From assembly GCF_015319165.1 (NCBI RefSeq), contig NZ_JADIVZ010000002.1, positions 124,001 to 188,000 on the forward strand: DNA of 64,000 nt, given 5' to 3'. Positions within the stretch are counted from its first letter, which is position 1, and each line of letters begins with the position of its first letter. The position numbers and the translations under genes are program-made. The DNA is from Nocardioides acrostichi (lineage in GTDB: Bacteria > Actinomycetota > Actinomycetes > Propionibacteriales > Nocardioidaceae). Positions 35,300 to 44,128 of the stretch are shown piece by piece. The notes below the pieces were generated by a model. It had not been told where the DNA came from and made no database searches. It was given only the letters and a program-made list of their open reading frames with translations.

Positions 35300-37228
35300 C
35301 CTGCCACGCCCGATGTCCGCTCTGCCATCGAGGCGCTCCAGGGGCACGAGGCCTGGGCGATCATCCGGCGGTCGACGCGGGCGGGCGACAAGCCGACCGT
35401 CGGTCTGGTGGGCGGACGCCGCTGGGTGGCCGAGTCGCTGATGAACGTGCCGCTCGAGCAGGGCCCCCCGGCCCCGGGTAGGCAGTGCGACCGCCTGGTG
35501 GCGGTGCCGTTCCGGCAGGTGAGCGAGCGCGGCTTCGAGGCGCACGACGACGGCACTCCGCTGGTGGTGGTCGACGTGGAGTCCGAGCAGGAGTTCTCGG
35601 TCGCCGAGATCCTCGACGCCATCCCCGACGGTGAGATCGCGATGGCCGATCCGGGGGGGTTCGACATCGACGACGAGGCCTACGCCGAGATCGTGCGCGC
35701 CATCATCGACGACGAGATCGGTCAGGGCGAAGGCGCGAACCTGGTGATCGGACGCCGCTACCGCGCGCAGGTCGCCGGCTGGGACGCCCAGAAGGCGCTC
35801 ACCGTCTTTCGACGGCTGCTCGCTCGCGAGCACGGCTCGTACTGGACCTACCTCTTCTTCACCGGTGACCGCTACCTCGTCGGCGCCAGCCCCGAGCGCC
35901 ACGTGAGCGTGCACGGCGGTGACGTGCGGATGAACCCCATCTCCGGCACCTTCCGGCTGCGGCGCCCGCAGCACGACGACGGCGCCACGCCCGACCTCAA
36001 GCGCGACCTCGTCGACTTCCTGCACGACGAGAAGGAGATCTACGAGCTCTTCATGGTCGTCGACGAAGAGCTGAAGATGATGTGCGACATCTGCCACGAG
36101 GGCGGCCAGGTGCTCGGGCCGTTCCTCAAGCCGATGAGCCACCTCGTGCACACCGAGTACCTGCTCGCGGGCCGCACCGACCGCGACGTGCGCGAGGTGC
36201 TGCGCGACACCATGTACGCCGCCACGGTCACCGGCAGCCCGGTCGAGAACGCCTGCCGGCTCATCAAGGCCTACGAGCCGCACGGCCGCGGCTACTACGG
36301 CGCCGCGCTCGCGATGCTCGGCCGCGATCCCGACGGCGACCCGGTGCTCGACTCCCCGATCGTCATCCGCAGTGCGGACGTCGCACCCGACGGCACGCTG
36401 AGCGTCACCGCCGGTGCCACGCTGGTGCGCGACTCCGAACCCACCTACGAGGTGGCCGAGACGCACGCGAAGGCCGGCGGCATCCTCTCCGCCTTCGGGC
36501 TGGTGCCCCCGGCGCCGGCCTCCGAGGTCGACGTGGCCGAGCTCGTCGCCGACGAGGACGTGCTGCTCACCCTCAACCAGCGCAACCGACGGCTCTCGCC
36601 GTTCTGGCTCACCGACCAGGGCGACGCGCTGCCCGAGGGCGACCTCGCGGGGCGCAGCGTGGTGATCCTCGACGGCGAGGACGCCTTCGTGAACATGCTG
36701 CGCCATGTGCTCGGCGTCATGGGCCTCACCTCGAGGGTGGTGCGCCACGATGCCTACACGCCGGGCTGTCTGGAGGGCTACGACCTGGTGATCGTCGGTC
36801 CGGGCCCCGGCGACCCGCGCGACGACGCCGACCCGAAGATGGCGGTGCTGCGCGAAGTGGTGGCGGAGCTGGTCGAGCGCGAGCAGCCGTTCCTCGCCGT
36901 GTGCCTGGGCCACCAGGCGCTGTGTCACCACCTCGGCATCGAGCTGGCCTACAAGGACATCGTCTTCCAGGGCACCCAGTCGCCGGTGTCCCTGGAGGGC
37001 CGCACCGAGCGGGTGGGCTTCTACAACACCTTCGTCGGGCGCGTGCGCGACAGCGAGAGGCCCGCGCTGCTTGCGCGAGGCATCGAGGTCGACACCGACC
37101 CCGATCACGGCGACGTCGTGGCGCTGCGCGGCCCGCACTACACGGGCATCCAGTTCCACGCGGAGTCGATCCTGACCCAGCGCGGCTTCGACGTGCTTCA
37201 CCGGATCGTGGTCCGTCTGCTCCAGTGA
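35297..37228 (+). CDS. Fused anthranilate/ADIC synthase (TrpEG/PhzE type)
   Basis: A 643-residue chorismate-utilising enzyme with its glutamine amidotransferase fused C-terminally. The synthase half has YLVGASPERHVSVHGG and MNPISGTFRL, the latter replacing the RPIAGT-type loop of canonical TrpE and matching PhzE-like proteins, then HEGGQVLGP and GYYGAAL. The GATase half has the nucleophile Cys536 in LAVCLGHQAL and a His/Glu pair in FHAESILTQ. It makes either anthranilate or 2-amino-2-deoxyisochorismate from chorismate and glutamine. No other phenazine genes are present, so an anthranilate role for secondary metabolism, or an orphan function, remains open. pabA and pabB follow. Confidence 0.88.
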   Translation: MPATPDVRSAIEALQGHEAWAIIRRSTRAGDKPTVGLVGGRRWVAESLMNVPLEQGPPAPGRQCDRLVAVPFRQVSERGFEAHDDGTPLVVVDVESEQEFSVAEILDAIPDGEIAMADPGGFDIDDEAYAEIVRAIIDDEIGQGEGANLVIGRRYRAQVAGWDAQKALTVFRRLLAREHGSYWTYLFFTGDRYLVGASPERHVSVHGGDVRMNPISGTFRLRRPQHDDGATPDLKRDLVDFLHDEKEIYELFMVVDEELKMMCDICHEGGQVLGPFLKPMSHLVHTEYLLAGRTDRDVREVLRDTMYAATVTGSPVENACRLIKAYEPHGRGYYGAALAMLGRDPDGDPVLDSPIVIRSADVAPDGTLSVTAGATLVRDSEPTYEVAETHAKAGGILSAFGLVPPAPASEVDVAELVADEDVLLTLNQRNRRLSPFWLTDQGDALPEGDLAGRSVVILDGEDAFVNMLRHVLGVMGLTSRVVRHDAYTPGCLEGYDLVIVGPGPGDPRDDADPKMAVLREVVAELVEREQPFLAVCLGHQALCHHLGIELAYKDIVFQGTQSPVSLEGRTERVGFYNTFVGRVRDSERPALLARGIEVDTDPDHGDVVALRGPHYTGIQFHAESILTQRGFDVLHRIVVRLLQ

Positions 37229-37287
37229 AGGTTGGTGGATGGTTGCCCACCGGTGCAGACCGGTGGCCGGAAATTGGGATCGAAGGG

Positions 37288-37316
37288 GTGACGTGGATGA
37301 AAAGTTGGCCTATTGT
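37288..37316 (+). promoter_or_regulatory. Promoter for the 6C-type small RNA
   Basis: GTGACG (37,288-37,293), a 17-nt spacer and TATTGT (37,311-37,316) make a good housekeeping-type promoter. Initiation would be near 37,323, just ahead of the two C-loop hairpins. Confidence 0.55.
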
Positions 37317-37322
37317 GGATGA

Positions 37323-37455
37323 CACGACCTCCCCCCGAGGCATCGATATCCGGCGCAGACTGCCCCCCAGCTACGCCGGCCGTCGAGACCGGAACCACGG
37401 GATGTCGAGGCCCGGCGCTGACTGCCCCCCAGCTGCGCCGGGCCTTCCCCTTTTT
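37323..37455 (+). ncRNA. 6C small RNA
   Basis: Two hairpins, 62 bp apart, have the identical loop GACTGCCCCCCAGCT with six consecutive cytosines. The first stem is CCGGCG/CGCCGG (37,350-37,379). The second is a perfect 11-bp stem, AGGCCCGGCGC/GCGCCGGGCCT (37,408-37,445), followed by a T-run at 37,451-37,455, a typical intrinsic terminator. Paired stem-loops each with at least six C are the defining feature of the actinobacterial 6C RNA (B11 in mycobacteria), which uses the C-rich loops to bind G-rich ribosome-binding sites. The terminator ends only 8 nt before the pabA start, so it could also act as an attenuator. The exact 5' end is inferred from the promoter. Confidence 0.85.
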
Positions 37456-37463
37456 CCGACCCG

Positions 37464-38054
37464 GTGAGCATGCCGGCCGATGTCGTGCTGGTCGACCACC
37501 ACGACTCCTACACCCACAACCTCGCGCATCTGCTGGCCGAGGTCACCGGGGTGCTGCCCCGTGTCGTGAGCCACGACGAGGTCGGACCCGAGGAGGTGCT
37601 CGCCCACTCGCACATCGTGCTGTCGGCCGGGCCGGGACACCCAGCGAAGCCGGACGACTTCGCCGTCGGCCGCGCCGTCCTGGCCGCGGGCACCCGCCCG
37701 GTGCTCGGCATCTGCCTGGGCATGCAGGGTCTCGTCGAGACCTACGGCGGCCGGGTCGACGTCGTCCGGCCGGCCCACGGCGAGGTGGCGCGGATCGACC
37801 ACGACGGCCGCGGCGTGCTCGCCGACCTGCCACAGCACTTCGCCGCCGTGCGCTACCACTCGCTGGCCGCCGTCGAGGTGCCCGACTGCCTCGAGGTGTC
37901 GGCCACCTGCGTCGAGCCGGACGCCGAGAGCTCCGTCGTCATGGGCGTGCGGCACCGCGACCTGCCGCTCGAGGGCGTGCAGTTCCACCCCGAGTCGGTG
38001 CTCTCCGAGCACGGCCGCGCCCTGGTGGCGAACTTCCTGGTAGATCCCCGGTGA
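37464..38054 (+). CDS. pabA: Aminodeoxychorismate/anthranilate synthase component II (glutamine amidotransferase)
   Basis: A 196-residue class I glutamine amidotransferase that delivers ammonia to PabB. It has VDHHDSYTHNLAHLL, the nucleophile Cys84 in LGICLGMQGL and the catalytic His/Glu in GVQFHPESVLSEHG. GTG 37464 (or ATG 37470) lacks a Shine-Dalgarno and sits 8 nt after the T-run of the 6C RNA terminator. The next gene overlaps by GTGA and is a PabB, which supports p-aminobenzoate (folate) synthesis rather than tryptophan. Confidence 0.88.
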   Translation: MSMPADVVLVDHHDSYTHNLAHLLAEVTGVLPRVVSHDEVGPEEVLAHSHIVLSAGPGHPAKPDDFAVGRAVLAAGTRPVLGICLGMQGLVETYGGRVDVVRPAHGEVARIDHDGRGVLADLPQHFAAVRYHSLAAVEVPDCLEVSATCVEPDAESSVVMGVRHRDLPLEGVQFHPESVLSEHGRALVANFLVDPR

Positions 38055-39313
38055 GCCCGCCGGAGCAGTGGTTCCCCGAGATCGCACGCACGCACGCCCG
38101 CTGCGTGTGGCTGGACGGCGCGGGCGGTCGTGGCTGGTCGGGTCGCCGCTCGCTGGTCGGTTGGCTGGAGCCGGAGGATCCCTCCCTCACCTACGACGCA
38201 GCCCGGCGCGAGGTGCGCCGGCACACGATCGCCCCCGACGGCACGCCCCGCAGCGAGGTCGCGGGTGACGACGTGTTCGCCGTCTTGGAAGCGGAGCTCG
38301 CCGAGGGCGATCCGGACGATCGCTGGTTCGGCTACCTCGGGTACGCCGGCCGCCCCGACCTGCCGGCGCGTCCGTCCGCGCACGCGCCGGACGCCGTGTG
38401 GATGCGGCCCTCTAGGCTGCGCGGTGTCGAACACGACGCGGCGTCGGCCACGCCTCGGCGGGCGCCGAGCGACGACCCGTGGGGGGTGCCGCCGTCGTAC
38501 CGCGCCGCCTTCGCGGAGGTGCAGCGGCGGCTGCGCGCGGGCGACTCCTACGAGGTCAACCTGACCTGGCGTGAGCGGCGCACCAGCCGCCTCGACCCGG
38601 TCTCGCTCTACCAGCGGCTGCGCATCCTCAACCCCGCGCCTTACGCCGGCTTCGTGCAGCACGACCTGCCCGGCGCGCGGTCGTGGCTGCTCTCCAGCAG
38701 CCCGGAGCGCTACGCCACGGTGGCCTTCGACCCGGCCGGCGAGCGCTGGATCGAGACCCGGCCGATCAAGGGCACCACCCCGCGCGGTGCCACCCCCGAG
38801 GCCGACGACGCCGAGCGCGAGCGGCTGGGCAGCGACGCCAAGTTCCGCGCCGAGAACCTGATGATCGTCGACCTGCTGCGCAACGACATCGCGATGGTGG
38901 CCGAGCCCGGCACGGTGGCGGTGCCCGACTTGATGAGGGTGGAGTCCTATGGGTCGGTGCACCAGCTGGTCAGCACCGTGCGCGGTCGGCTGCGCCCGGA
39001 AGTGAGCACGGTGCGGGCGCTCCGTGCGCTGTTCCCGGCCGGGTCGATGACCGGCGCACCCAAGCTGCGGACCATGCAGATCATCGACGAGGTCGAGGCC
39101 GATGCGCGCGGCGTGTACGCGGGTGCCTTCGGATGGATCGACGGCGCGGGCCGCGCCGACCTCGGGGTCGTCATCCGGTCGCTCGTCTCGAGTGGTGACG
39201 GCGCGTGGGAGATCGGCACCGGCGGCGGCATCACCGTGGCCTCCGACGTGGCCGAAGAGCACCGCGAGGCCCTGCACAAGCTGGACAGGTTGGTGGCAGT
39301 CTTCGAGGAGTAG
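38051..39313 (+). CDS. pabB: Aminodeoxychorismate synthase component I PabB
   Basis: A 420-residue chorismate-binding enzyme making 4-amino-4-deoxychorismate with PabA. RPIKGTTPRGATPE is the PabB-type active-site loop (the Lys of PIKGT is characteristic). It also has WLLSSSPERY, VDLLRNDIAMVAEPG and the C-terminal FPAGSMTGAPK and IGTGGGITVASD. The N-terminal third is a recognisable but less conserved chorismate-binding N domain. GTG 38051 overlaps the pabA stop by 4 nt. Confidence 0.92.
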   Translation: MSPPEQWFPEIARTHARCVWLDGAGGRGWSGRRSLVGWLEPEDPSLTYDAARREVRRHTIAPDGTPRSEVAGDDVFAVLEAELAEGDPDDRWFGYLGYAGRPDLPARPSAHAPDAVWMRPSRLRGVEHDAASATPRRAPSDDPWGVPPSYRAAFAEVQRRLRAGDSYEVNLTWRERRTSRLDPVSLYQRLRILNPAPYAGFVQHDLPGARSWLLSSSPERYATVAFDPAGERWIETRPIKGTTPRGATPEADDAERERLGSDAKFRAENLMIVDLLRNDIAMVAEPGTVAVPDLMRVESYGSVHQLVSTVRGRLRPEVSTVRALRALFPAGSMTGAPKLRTMQIIDEVEADARGVYAGAFGWIDGAGRADLGVVIRSLVSSGDGAWEIGTGGGITVASDVAEEHREALHKLDRLVAVFEE

Positions 39314-39344
39314 ACCGTCGAGTGTCACGAGGAGGCAACAGAGC

Positions 39345-40805
39345 GTGGTTAGTGTCGAGAGCATGGAGAAGCCCACCGTCGTCGTGCTGTTCGGAGCCAC
39401 CGGCGACCTCGCCAAGCGCAAGCTCCTGCCGGGGCTGCTGCACCTGCACCAGGCGGGGCTGCTCCAAGACTCCGTGATCGTCGGCACCTCGCTGGAGGAT
39501 CTCGACTCCGAGGGCTTCGTCAAGCTCGCCCACGAGGCCTGCGTGGAGTTCGGCGACGACTACACCGACGAGTCGTGGGCCGCCTTCGAGCCGATGCTGA
39601 GCTACGTGCCGACCGGCAAGGGGCCCGAGGCGCTGGCCCAGGAGGTCTACCGGGTCGAGACGGAACTGCCCGGCGACATCCACGACAAGCGTCGGCTGCA
39701 CTACCTCTCCGTGCCGCCGAGGGCGGCGCTCGCGGTGCTCAAGGAGCTCAGCGACGCCAACCTGGTCGAGCGGGCCCGGATCATCATGGAGAAGCCATTC
39801 GGCACCGACCTTGAGTCCGCGAAGGATCTCAACGCGCGGGTGCACGAGGTGTTCGACGAGTCGCAGGTGTTCCGCATCGACCACTTCTTGGGCAAGGAGG
39901 CGGCGCAGAACATCTTGGCCTTCCGGTTCGCCAACGGTCTGTTCGAGCCGATCTGGAACCGCCAGTTCATCGACCACATCCAGATCGACGTGCCCGAGAC
40001 CCTCGGCCTCGAGGGCCGCACCAAGTTCTACGAGTCCACCGGCGCCTACCGCGACATGGTCGTCACCCACCTGATGCAGGTGCTGGCCTTCACCGCCATG
40101 GAGCCGCCCACCTCGCTCTCGCCCGGCCCGATCAGCGACGAGAAGCTCAAGGTCTTCCGCTCGATGCAGCCGCTCAAGCCGGCCAACGTGGTGCGCGGAC
40201 AGTACTCCGGCTACCGCGGCAAGGAGGACGTCGCCGACGACTCCGACACCGAGACGTTCGTCGCGCTCAAGGTCGAGATCGACAACTGGCGGTGGGCCGG
40301 CGTGCCCTTCTACCTGCGCACCGGCAAGAAGCTGGCCGAGGGTGCGCGCATCATCTCGATCGCGTTCAAGGAGCCGCCGCTCACGATGTTCCCCGAGGGC
40401 TCCGGCGTCGGCACGCAAGGCCCCGACCACCTCACCTTCGACCTCGCCGACCAGTCCCGCATGTCGCTGTCGTTCTACGGCAAGCGGCCCGGCCCCGGCA
40501 TGAAGCTCGACAAGCTCTCCATGCAGTTCGCCACCCACGACACCGCCAACTCCGGCCTCGTGCTCGAGGCCTACGAGCGACTCATCCACGACGCCATGCG
40601 CGGTGACCACACGCTGTTCACCACCGCCGACGGCATCGAGGAGCTGTGGGCCAAGTCGATGCCGTTGCTCGACAACCCGCCGCCCGTGCGCTCCTACCAG
40701 CCCGGCTCGTGGGGCCCCAACGCCATCCACCAACTCATCGCCCCCCACGCCTGGCGGCTCCCGTTCGAGCGGGCCTGGCGCACCGGCGCCACCAGCCACC
40801 CGTAG
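39345..40805 (+). CDS. zwf: Glucose-6-phosphate 1-dehydrogenase
   Basis: A 486-residue enzyme catalysing the first oxidative pentose phosphate step, NADP+ to NADPH. N-terminal FGATGDLAKRKLLPGL binds the cofactor, IIMEKPFG and RIDHFLGKEA hold the conserved catalytic segment with the general-base His region, and FYLRTGKKL is the substrate-binding Lys region. Start GTG 39345 is preferred because GAGGAGG lies 10 nt upstream; ATG 39363 would shorten it by six residues. It is 31 bp downstream of pabB and may be co-transcribed. No gnd, tal or opcA gene is adjacent. Confidence 0.95.
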   Translation: MVSVESMEKPTVVVLFGATGDLAKRKLLPGLLHLHQAGLLQDSVIVGTSLEDLDSEGFVKLAHEACVEFGDDYTDESWAAFEPMLSYVPTGKGPEALAQEVYRVETELPGDIHDKRRLHYLSVPPRAALAVLKELSDANLVERARIIMEKPFGTDLESAKDLNARVHEVFDESQVFRIDHFLGKEAAQNILAFRFANGLFEPIWNRQFIDHIQIDVPETLGLEGRTKFYESTGAYRDMVVTHLMQVLAFTAMEPPTSLSPGPISDEKLKVFRSMQPLKPANVVRGQYSGYRGKEDVADDSDTETFVALKVEIDNWRWAGVPFYLRTGKKLAEGARIISIAFKEPPLTMFPEGSGVGTQGPDHLTFDLADQSRMSLSFYGKRPGPGMKLDKLSMQFATHDTANSGLVLEAYERLIHDAMRGDHTLFTTADGIEELWAKSMPLLDNPPPVRSYQPGSWGPNAIHQLIAPHAWRLPFERAWRTGATSHP

Positions 40806-40821
40806 GCGGCTGGTGGGGAGC

Positions 40822-40853
40822 GGCGAATTCACCGGACGTCCGGTGAATTCGCC
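40822..40853. repeat. Perfect 32-bp palindrome downstream of zwf
   Basis: GGCGAATTCACCGGAC is followed immediately by its exact complement, ending at 40,853. It lies between the convergent zwf and mprB genes. A perfect dyad without loop can extrude as a cruciform or form a long hairpin in RNA. There is no T-tract, but it may help terminate both transcripts. Confidence 0.8.
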
Positions 40854-40856
40854 CCT

Positions 40857-40880
40857 GGGACGGTGAAATTCGGCCGTCCC
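40857..40880. terminator. Hairpin between zwf and mprB
   Basis: GGGACGG (40,857-40,863) pairs with CCGTCCC (40,874-40,880) around a 10-nt loop whose TGAAATTCGG echoes the adjacent palindrome arms. With the palindrome it forms a likely bidirectional terminator between convergent genes. It lacks a T-run. Confidence 0.5.
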
Positions 40881-40999
40881 GGGGGCAGGATCGCCGTCCG
40901 ACCTTGCGGTACGCAGGCCCCGCACCACGGCGTCGCCGGAGCGCAGCTGCGCCCCGTCGTCGACCAGGCTGATCGCGCGGCGAACGGCGCGGGCGGCGG

Positions 41000-42448
41000 C
41001 TACCGCCCGGCCGCGGCGGGTGTGGGGGTCGCGGTGGCGGAGGCACCGGGCAGGCTCAGCACGAGTCGCGCGCCCCGACCTGGCGCGCGATCGGCGCGCA
41101 CCTCCCCGGAGTGCCGGGCCGCGGCCTGCGCGACGATCGAGAGACCCAGGCCGGAGCCGGGCATGGAGCGGCTGTCCTCGGAGCGGTAGAAGCGCTCGAA
41201 CACGTGCGGCAGGTCGACCTCGGCGATGCCGGGCCCGTCGTCGACGACCACGAGGGTGCCCTCGCGCAGGCTGACCGACACGGTGCCCCCCGGTGGGCTC
41301 CACTTGGCGGCGTTGTCGAGCAGGTTGGTGACCGCACGCTCCAGCATCGCGACGTCGCCCTCGACCGTCCACGGCTCGGTCTCTGCCTCGAAGGTGACGG
41401 TAGCCGCGCGGCGCCGGACCCGGCTGAGCGCCTGCCCGACGATCTCCTCGAGCTCGACGCTCTGCACGGACGACGACGCGGGCTCGTCGCGGGCCAGTTC
41501 GACGAGGTCGCCCACCAACGTGCTGAGCTCCTCGATCTGCGCGCGCACGTCGTCGAGCAGGTCGCGGCGAGCGGCCGGGTCGAGCGTCATGCCGCCGGCG
41601 CCGGCCTGGTCGACCTGCGCGAGCAGCTCGAGGTTCGTGCGCAGCGAGGTGAGCGGGGTGCGCAGCTCGTGGCCGGCGTCGGCCACGAGGCGACGCTGTC
41701 GCTCGCGGGAGAGATCCAGCGAAGCGAGCATCTGGTTGAACGCGGTGGCCAGACGGGCGATCTCGTCGTCGCCCTCGATGGTGATCGGGGTGAGATCCTC
41801 GGTGCGCGCGATCGTCTCGACCGAGCGGGTCAGCTTGCGCACCGGGCGCAGACCGTTGCGGGCCACCGCCCACCCGGCGATGGCGGCCGCGATCACGCCG
41901 GCGATGCCGAAGATGAGGGTCACCACGCCCAACCGTTCCAGAACCTGCTCCTGCGGGCCCAGCGACTGGGCCAGCACCAGCGCCTGACCCGGCTGCGCCC
42001 CCGGCACCGCCACCACCCGGTAGTTGCCCTCGACGGTGCTGACGGTGCGGATGGAGTACGGGTTCTGCCGCAGCGCCACCCCGAGCTCGGGGCGCCCGTC
42101 GCCGAGGTTGATGACCGGCCCCTCCGGGTCGGCCGAGATGACCGGGGGCACGGCTCCCACATCGATGAACGCGATGCGGATGTCGCCCGCGCCCAGCGCG
42201 AAGGGCGGTACGTCGTTGATGACCGAGCGCTGGAGCGTGGTGGCCTCGGTGGCCTGCTTGGCGCGGCTGAGCAGGGAGGAGTCGAGGCTGTCCCGGAGCT
42301 GCATGCGGGCGGTCACGTAGGCGCCGAGCGACACGAACGTGACCGCGATACCCACGGCGAGGGTCGTCAGCACCACGACCCGGCTCGCGAGCGAGCGCCG
42401 GTAGTGCCAGCGAGGGGCGTGCGGGGCGCTCACGGACGGGGCTCGCAC
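41000..42448 (-). CDS. mprB: Two-component sensor histidine kinase MprB
   Basis: A 482-residue membrane histidine kinase. TM1 (VVVLTTLAVGIAVTFVSLG) and TM2 (LGVVTLIFGIAGVIAAAIAG) bracket an extracytoplasmic sensor of about 130 residues. HAMP, then HisKA with phospho-His260 in DAGHELRTPLTSLRTN, then the HATPase domain (NLLDNAAKWSPPGG, DDGPGIAE, GSGLGLSIVAQAAARHSG) follow. The T-S-L-R-T-N-L-E box and the MprA-like partner place it with mycobacterial MprB, which senses envelope stress and tunes sigB/sigE. It is 27 bp downstream of mprA on the same strand. The C-terminal Ala/Thr/Pro tail is non-conserved. Confidence 0.92.
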   Translation of the reverse strand: MRAPSVSAPHAPRWHYRRSLASRVVVLTTLAVGIAVTFVSLGAYVTARMQLRDSLDSSLLSRAKQATEATTLQRSVINDVPPFALGAGDIRIAFIDVGAVPPVISADPEGPVINLGDGRPELGVALRQNPYSIRTVSTVEGNYRVVAVPGAQPGQALVLAQSLGPQEQVLERLGVVTLIFGIAGVIAAAIAGWAVARNGLRPVRKLTRSVETIARTEDLTPITIEGDDEIARLATAFNQMLASLDLSRERQRRLVADAGHELRTPLTSLRTNLELLAQVDQAGAGGMTLDPAARRDLLDDVRAQIEELSTLVGDLVELARDEPASSSVQSVELEEIVGQALSRVRRRAATVTFEAETEPWTVEGDVAMLERAVTNLLDNAAKWSPPGGTVSVSLREGTLVVVDDGPGIAEVDLPHVFERFYRSEDSRSMPGSGLGLSIVAQAAARHSGEVRADRAPGRGARLVLSLPGASATATPTPAAAGR

Positions 42449-42475
42449 GCGACCGTCGCGGCGCTCATGGCCGGA

Positions 42476-43171
42476 TCAGGACTCCTTGAGCACGTAGCCG
42501 ACGCCCCGCACCGTGTGCAGCAGGCGCGCTTCGTCCTCGGCTTCGGTCTTGCGACGCAGGTAGCCCACGTAGACCTCGAGGGAGTTCGCGGTGGTCGGGA
42601 AGTCGTAGCCCCAGACCTCCTCGAGGATGAAGGAACGCTCGAGAACCCGGCGCGGACGACGCAGGAACATCTCCAGGAGCGTGAACTCCGTGCGGGTCAG
42701 CTCGATCACCCGCTCGCCGCGATGAACCTCGCGAGTGGCCAGGTTCATCGAGAGGTCGGAGAAGGTCAGCACCTCCTCGGAGTCGTCCGAGGGCACCGCG
42801 CGGCGCAGCAGGGCGCGCAACCGGGCCAGCAGCTCCGCGAGCGCGAACGGCTTGGTGAGGTAGTCGTCGGCCCCCGCGTCGAGACCCTCGACCCGGTCAC
42901 CCACGGCGTCGCGCGCCGTCAAGACGATGATCGGCACGTCGTTGCCGGCCGAGCGGAGCGCCTTCGTGGTCTCCAGACCGTCGAGCCGCGGCATCATGAG
43001 ATCCATCACCACGGCGTCGGGACGGGCGGAGCCGATGCTGGCCAGGGCCTCGGCCCCATCGCCGGCCAGGGATACCTCGTACCCGTTGAACTCGAGGCTG
43101 CGGCGCAGGGAGTCGCGCACGGCGCGGTCGTCGTCGACCACCAGGATGTGCGGCTTGGGGGCAGTGCTCAC
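42476..43171 (-). CDS. mprA: Response regulator MprA
   Basis: A 231-residue OmpR/PhoB-type regulator, extremely close in pattern to mycobacterial MprA ([18 protein letters not shown]). The receiver domain has phospho-acceptor Asp57 in [13 protein letters not shown] and the Lys in [13 protein letters not shown]; the winged-helix effector has [19 protein letters not shown] and [11 protein letters not shown]. It binds direct-repeat sites and usually autoregulates mprAB. GTG 43171 (MSTAPKPHI) is the start; AGGGG directly before it is very close, so initiation may be leaderless or weak. Confidence 0.94.
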   Translation of the reverse strand: MSTAPKPHILVVDDDRAVRDSLRRSLEFNGYEVSLAGDGAEALASIGSARPDAVVMDLMMPRLDGLETTKALRSAGNDVPIIVLTARDAVGDRVEGLDAGADDYLTKPFALAELLARLRALLRRAVPSDDSEEVLTFSDLSMNLATREVHRGERVIELTRTEFTLLEMFLRRPRRVLERSFILEEVWGYDFPTTANSLEVYVGYLRRKTEAEDEARLLHTVRGVGYVLKES

Positions 43172-43246
43172 ACCCCTACTCTGCCAAAGACCGCTGAGCC
43201 GGCGCTGAGAGGTGAGTCGAAAACCTGCCCGGAACCTCAGCCCGGG

Positions 43247-44128
43247 TCAGCCGACCCGGCGCGCCGTGTCGGCAGCACGGGCGCCGTAGCCGCCCCCGAA
43301 GAGGCAGGCGTGCACGAGCAGGGGGAACAGCTGGTGCAGCGGCAGGCGCTCCTCCCAGCCGTCGGTCAGCGGGTGCACCTGCTGGTAGGCGTCGAGCACC
43401 TCGGCGAGGTTCGGGAGCCCGAACAGCGCGAGCATCGCGAGGTCGAGCTCGCGGTGCCCGCCGTGGGCGGCCGGGTCGACGAGCCAGGGCTCGCCGTCGG
43501 CACCCCACAGCACGTTGCCGCTCCAGAGGTCACCGTGCAGGCGGGAGGGGGGCTCCTCGGGCAGCAGGGTCGCGAACCGGCCCACCAGCGCCTCGATCGC
43601 GGCGGCGTCGTCGGCTTCGATCGCGCCGCGATCGCGCGCCAGCTTGAGGTAGGGCAGCACCCGCCGCACGGCGTAGAACTCGGGCCAGGAGTCGGCCGGG
43701 CGGTTGGGCAGCGGCAACGTGGCGATGTAGCCGTCTCGGTAGCCGTCCGGGCCCGTGAGGTGGGCACCGAACCTCGGGGCGCCGGCGTCGTGCGTGTGCG
43801 CCAGGGCCGTGCCGAAGCGGCTGGCGGCGTCGGCATGGGTGCGACCCGGCTCGATCCACCGGAGGATCACGCAGTCGCGGTCGGCGGCGAGCACCTCGGG
43901 CACGCTCACGCCGTCCGTCGCCTCGCCCAACCATCGCAGCCCGGCCACTTCGACGGCGAAGAAGTCGGCCGGCGCCTGCGACACCGCCTTCATCAGCGCG
44001 CTGGTTCCGTCGGAGAGGCGCAGCTTCGTGGCACGCGCGACGTCGCCACCGGCGACCGGGGCGGTCGCCCGCACGGCCAGGCCCAGCAGCTCCTCGGCGC
44101 GCTCGGCGAGCTGAACGTTGCGGGTCAC
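43247..44128 (-). CDS. Fructosamine/ketosamine-3-kinase family protein
   Basis: A 293-residue small-molecule or protein-ketoamine kinase with the APH/FN3K fold: SALMKAVSQAP (ATP-binding Lys), catalytic loop SRLHGDLWSGNVLW and metal-binding VDPAAHGGHRELDLAML. FN3K-like enzymes phosphorylate the 3-hydroxyl of sugar residues linked to protein amines so that they fall off. GTG 44128 overlaps the stop of the LMW phosphatase (GTGA), so the two are coupled. In known cases such pairs deglycate ribulosamine 5-phosphate adducts, which is the likely job here. Confidence 0.88.
   Translation of the reverse strand: MTRNVQLAERAEELLGLAVRATAPVAGGDVARATKLRLSDGTSALMKAVSQAPADFFAVEVAGLRWLGEATDGVSVPEVLAADRDCVILRWIEPGRTHADAASRFGTALAHTHDAGAPRFGAHLTGPDGYRDGYIATLPLPNRPADSWPEFYAVRRVLPYLKLARDRGAIEADDAAAIEALVGRFATLLPEEPPSRLHGDLWSGNVLWGADGEPWLVDPAAHGGHRELDLAMLALFGLPNLAEVLDAYQQVHPLTDGWEERLPLHQLFPLLVHACLFGGGYGARAADTARRVG

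Noticed and set aside
33941..37201. A 1086-codon open frame on the minus strand across helR and the PhzE-type gene
   Set aside because: It is antisense to two well-supported genes and its protein has only His/Arg/Val/Gly-rich low-complexity sequence; such long shadows are expected at this GC content.
37297..37467. A 56-codon reading frame with a good AAGGGG Shine-Dalgarno whose stop overlaps the pabA GTG (GTGA)
   Set aside because: The frame runs straight through two six-C hairpins and an intrinsic terminator that define a 6C RNA, the encoded peptide has no conserved pattern, and the promoter would start inside it. A coupled leader peptide is possible but less likely.
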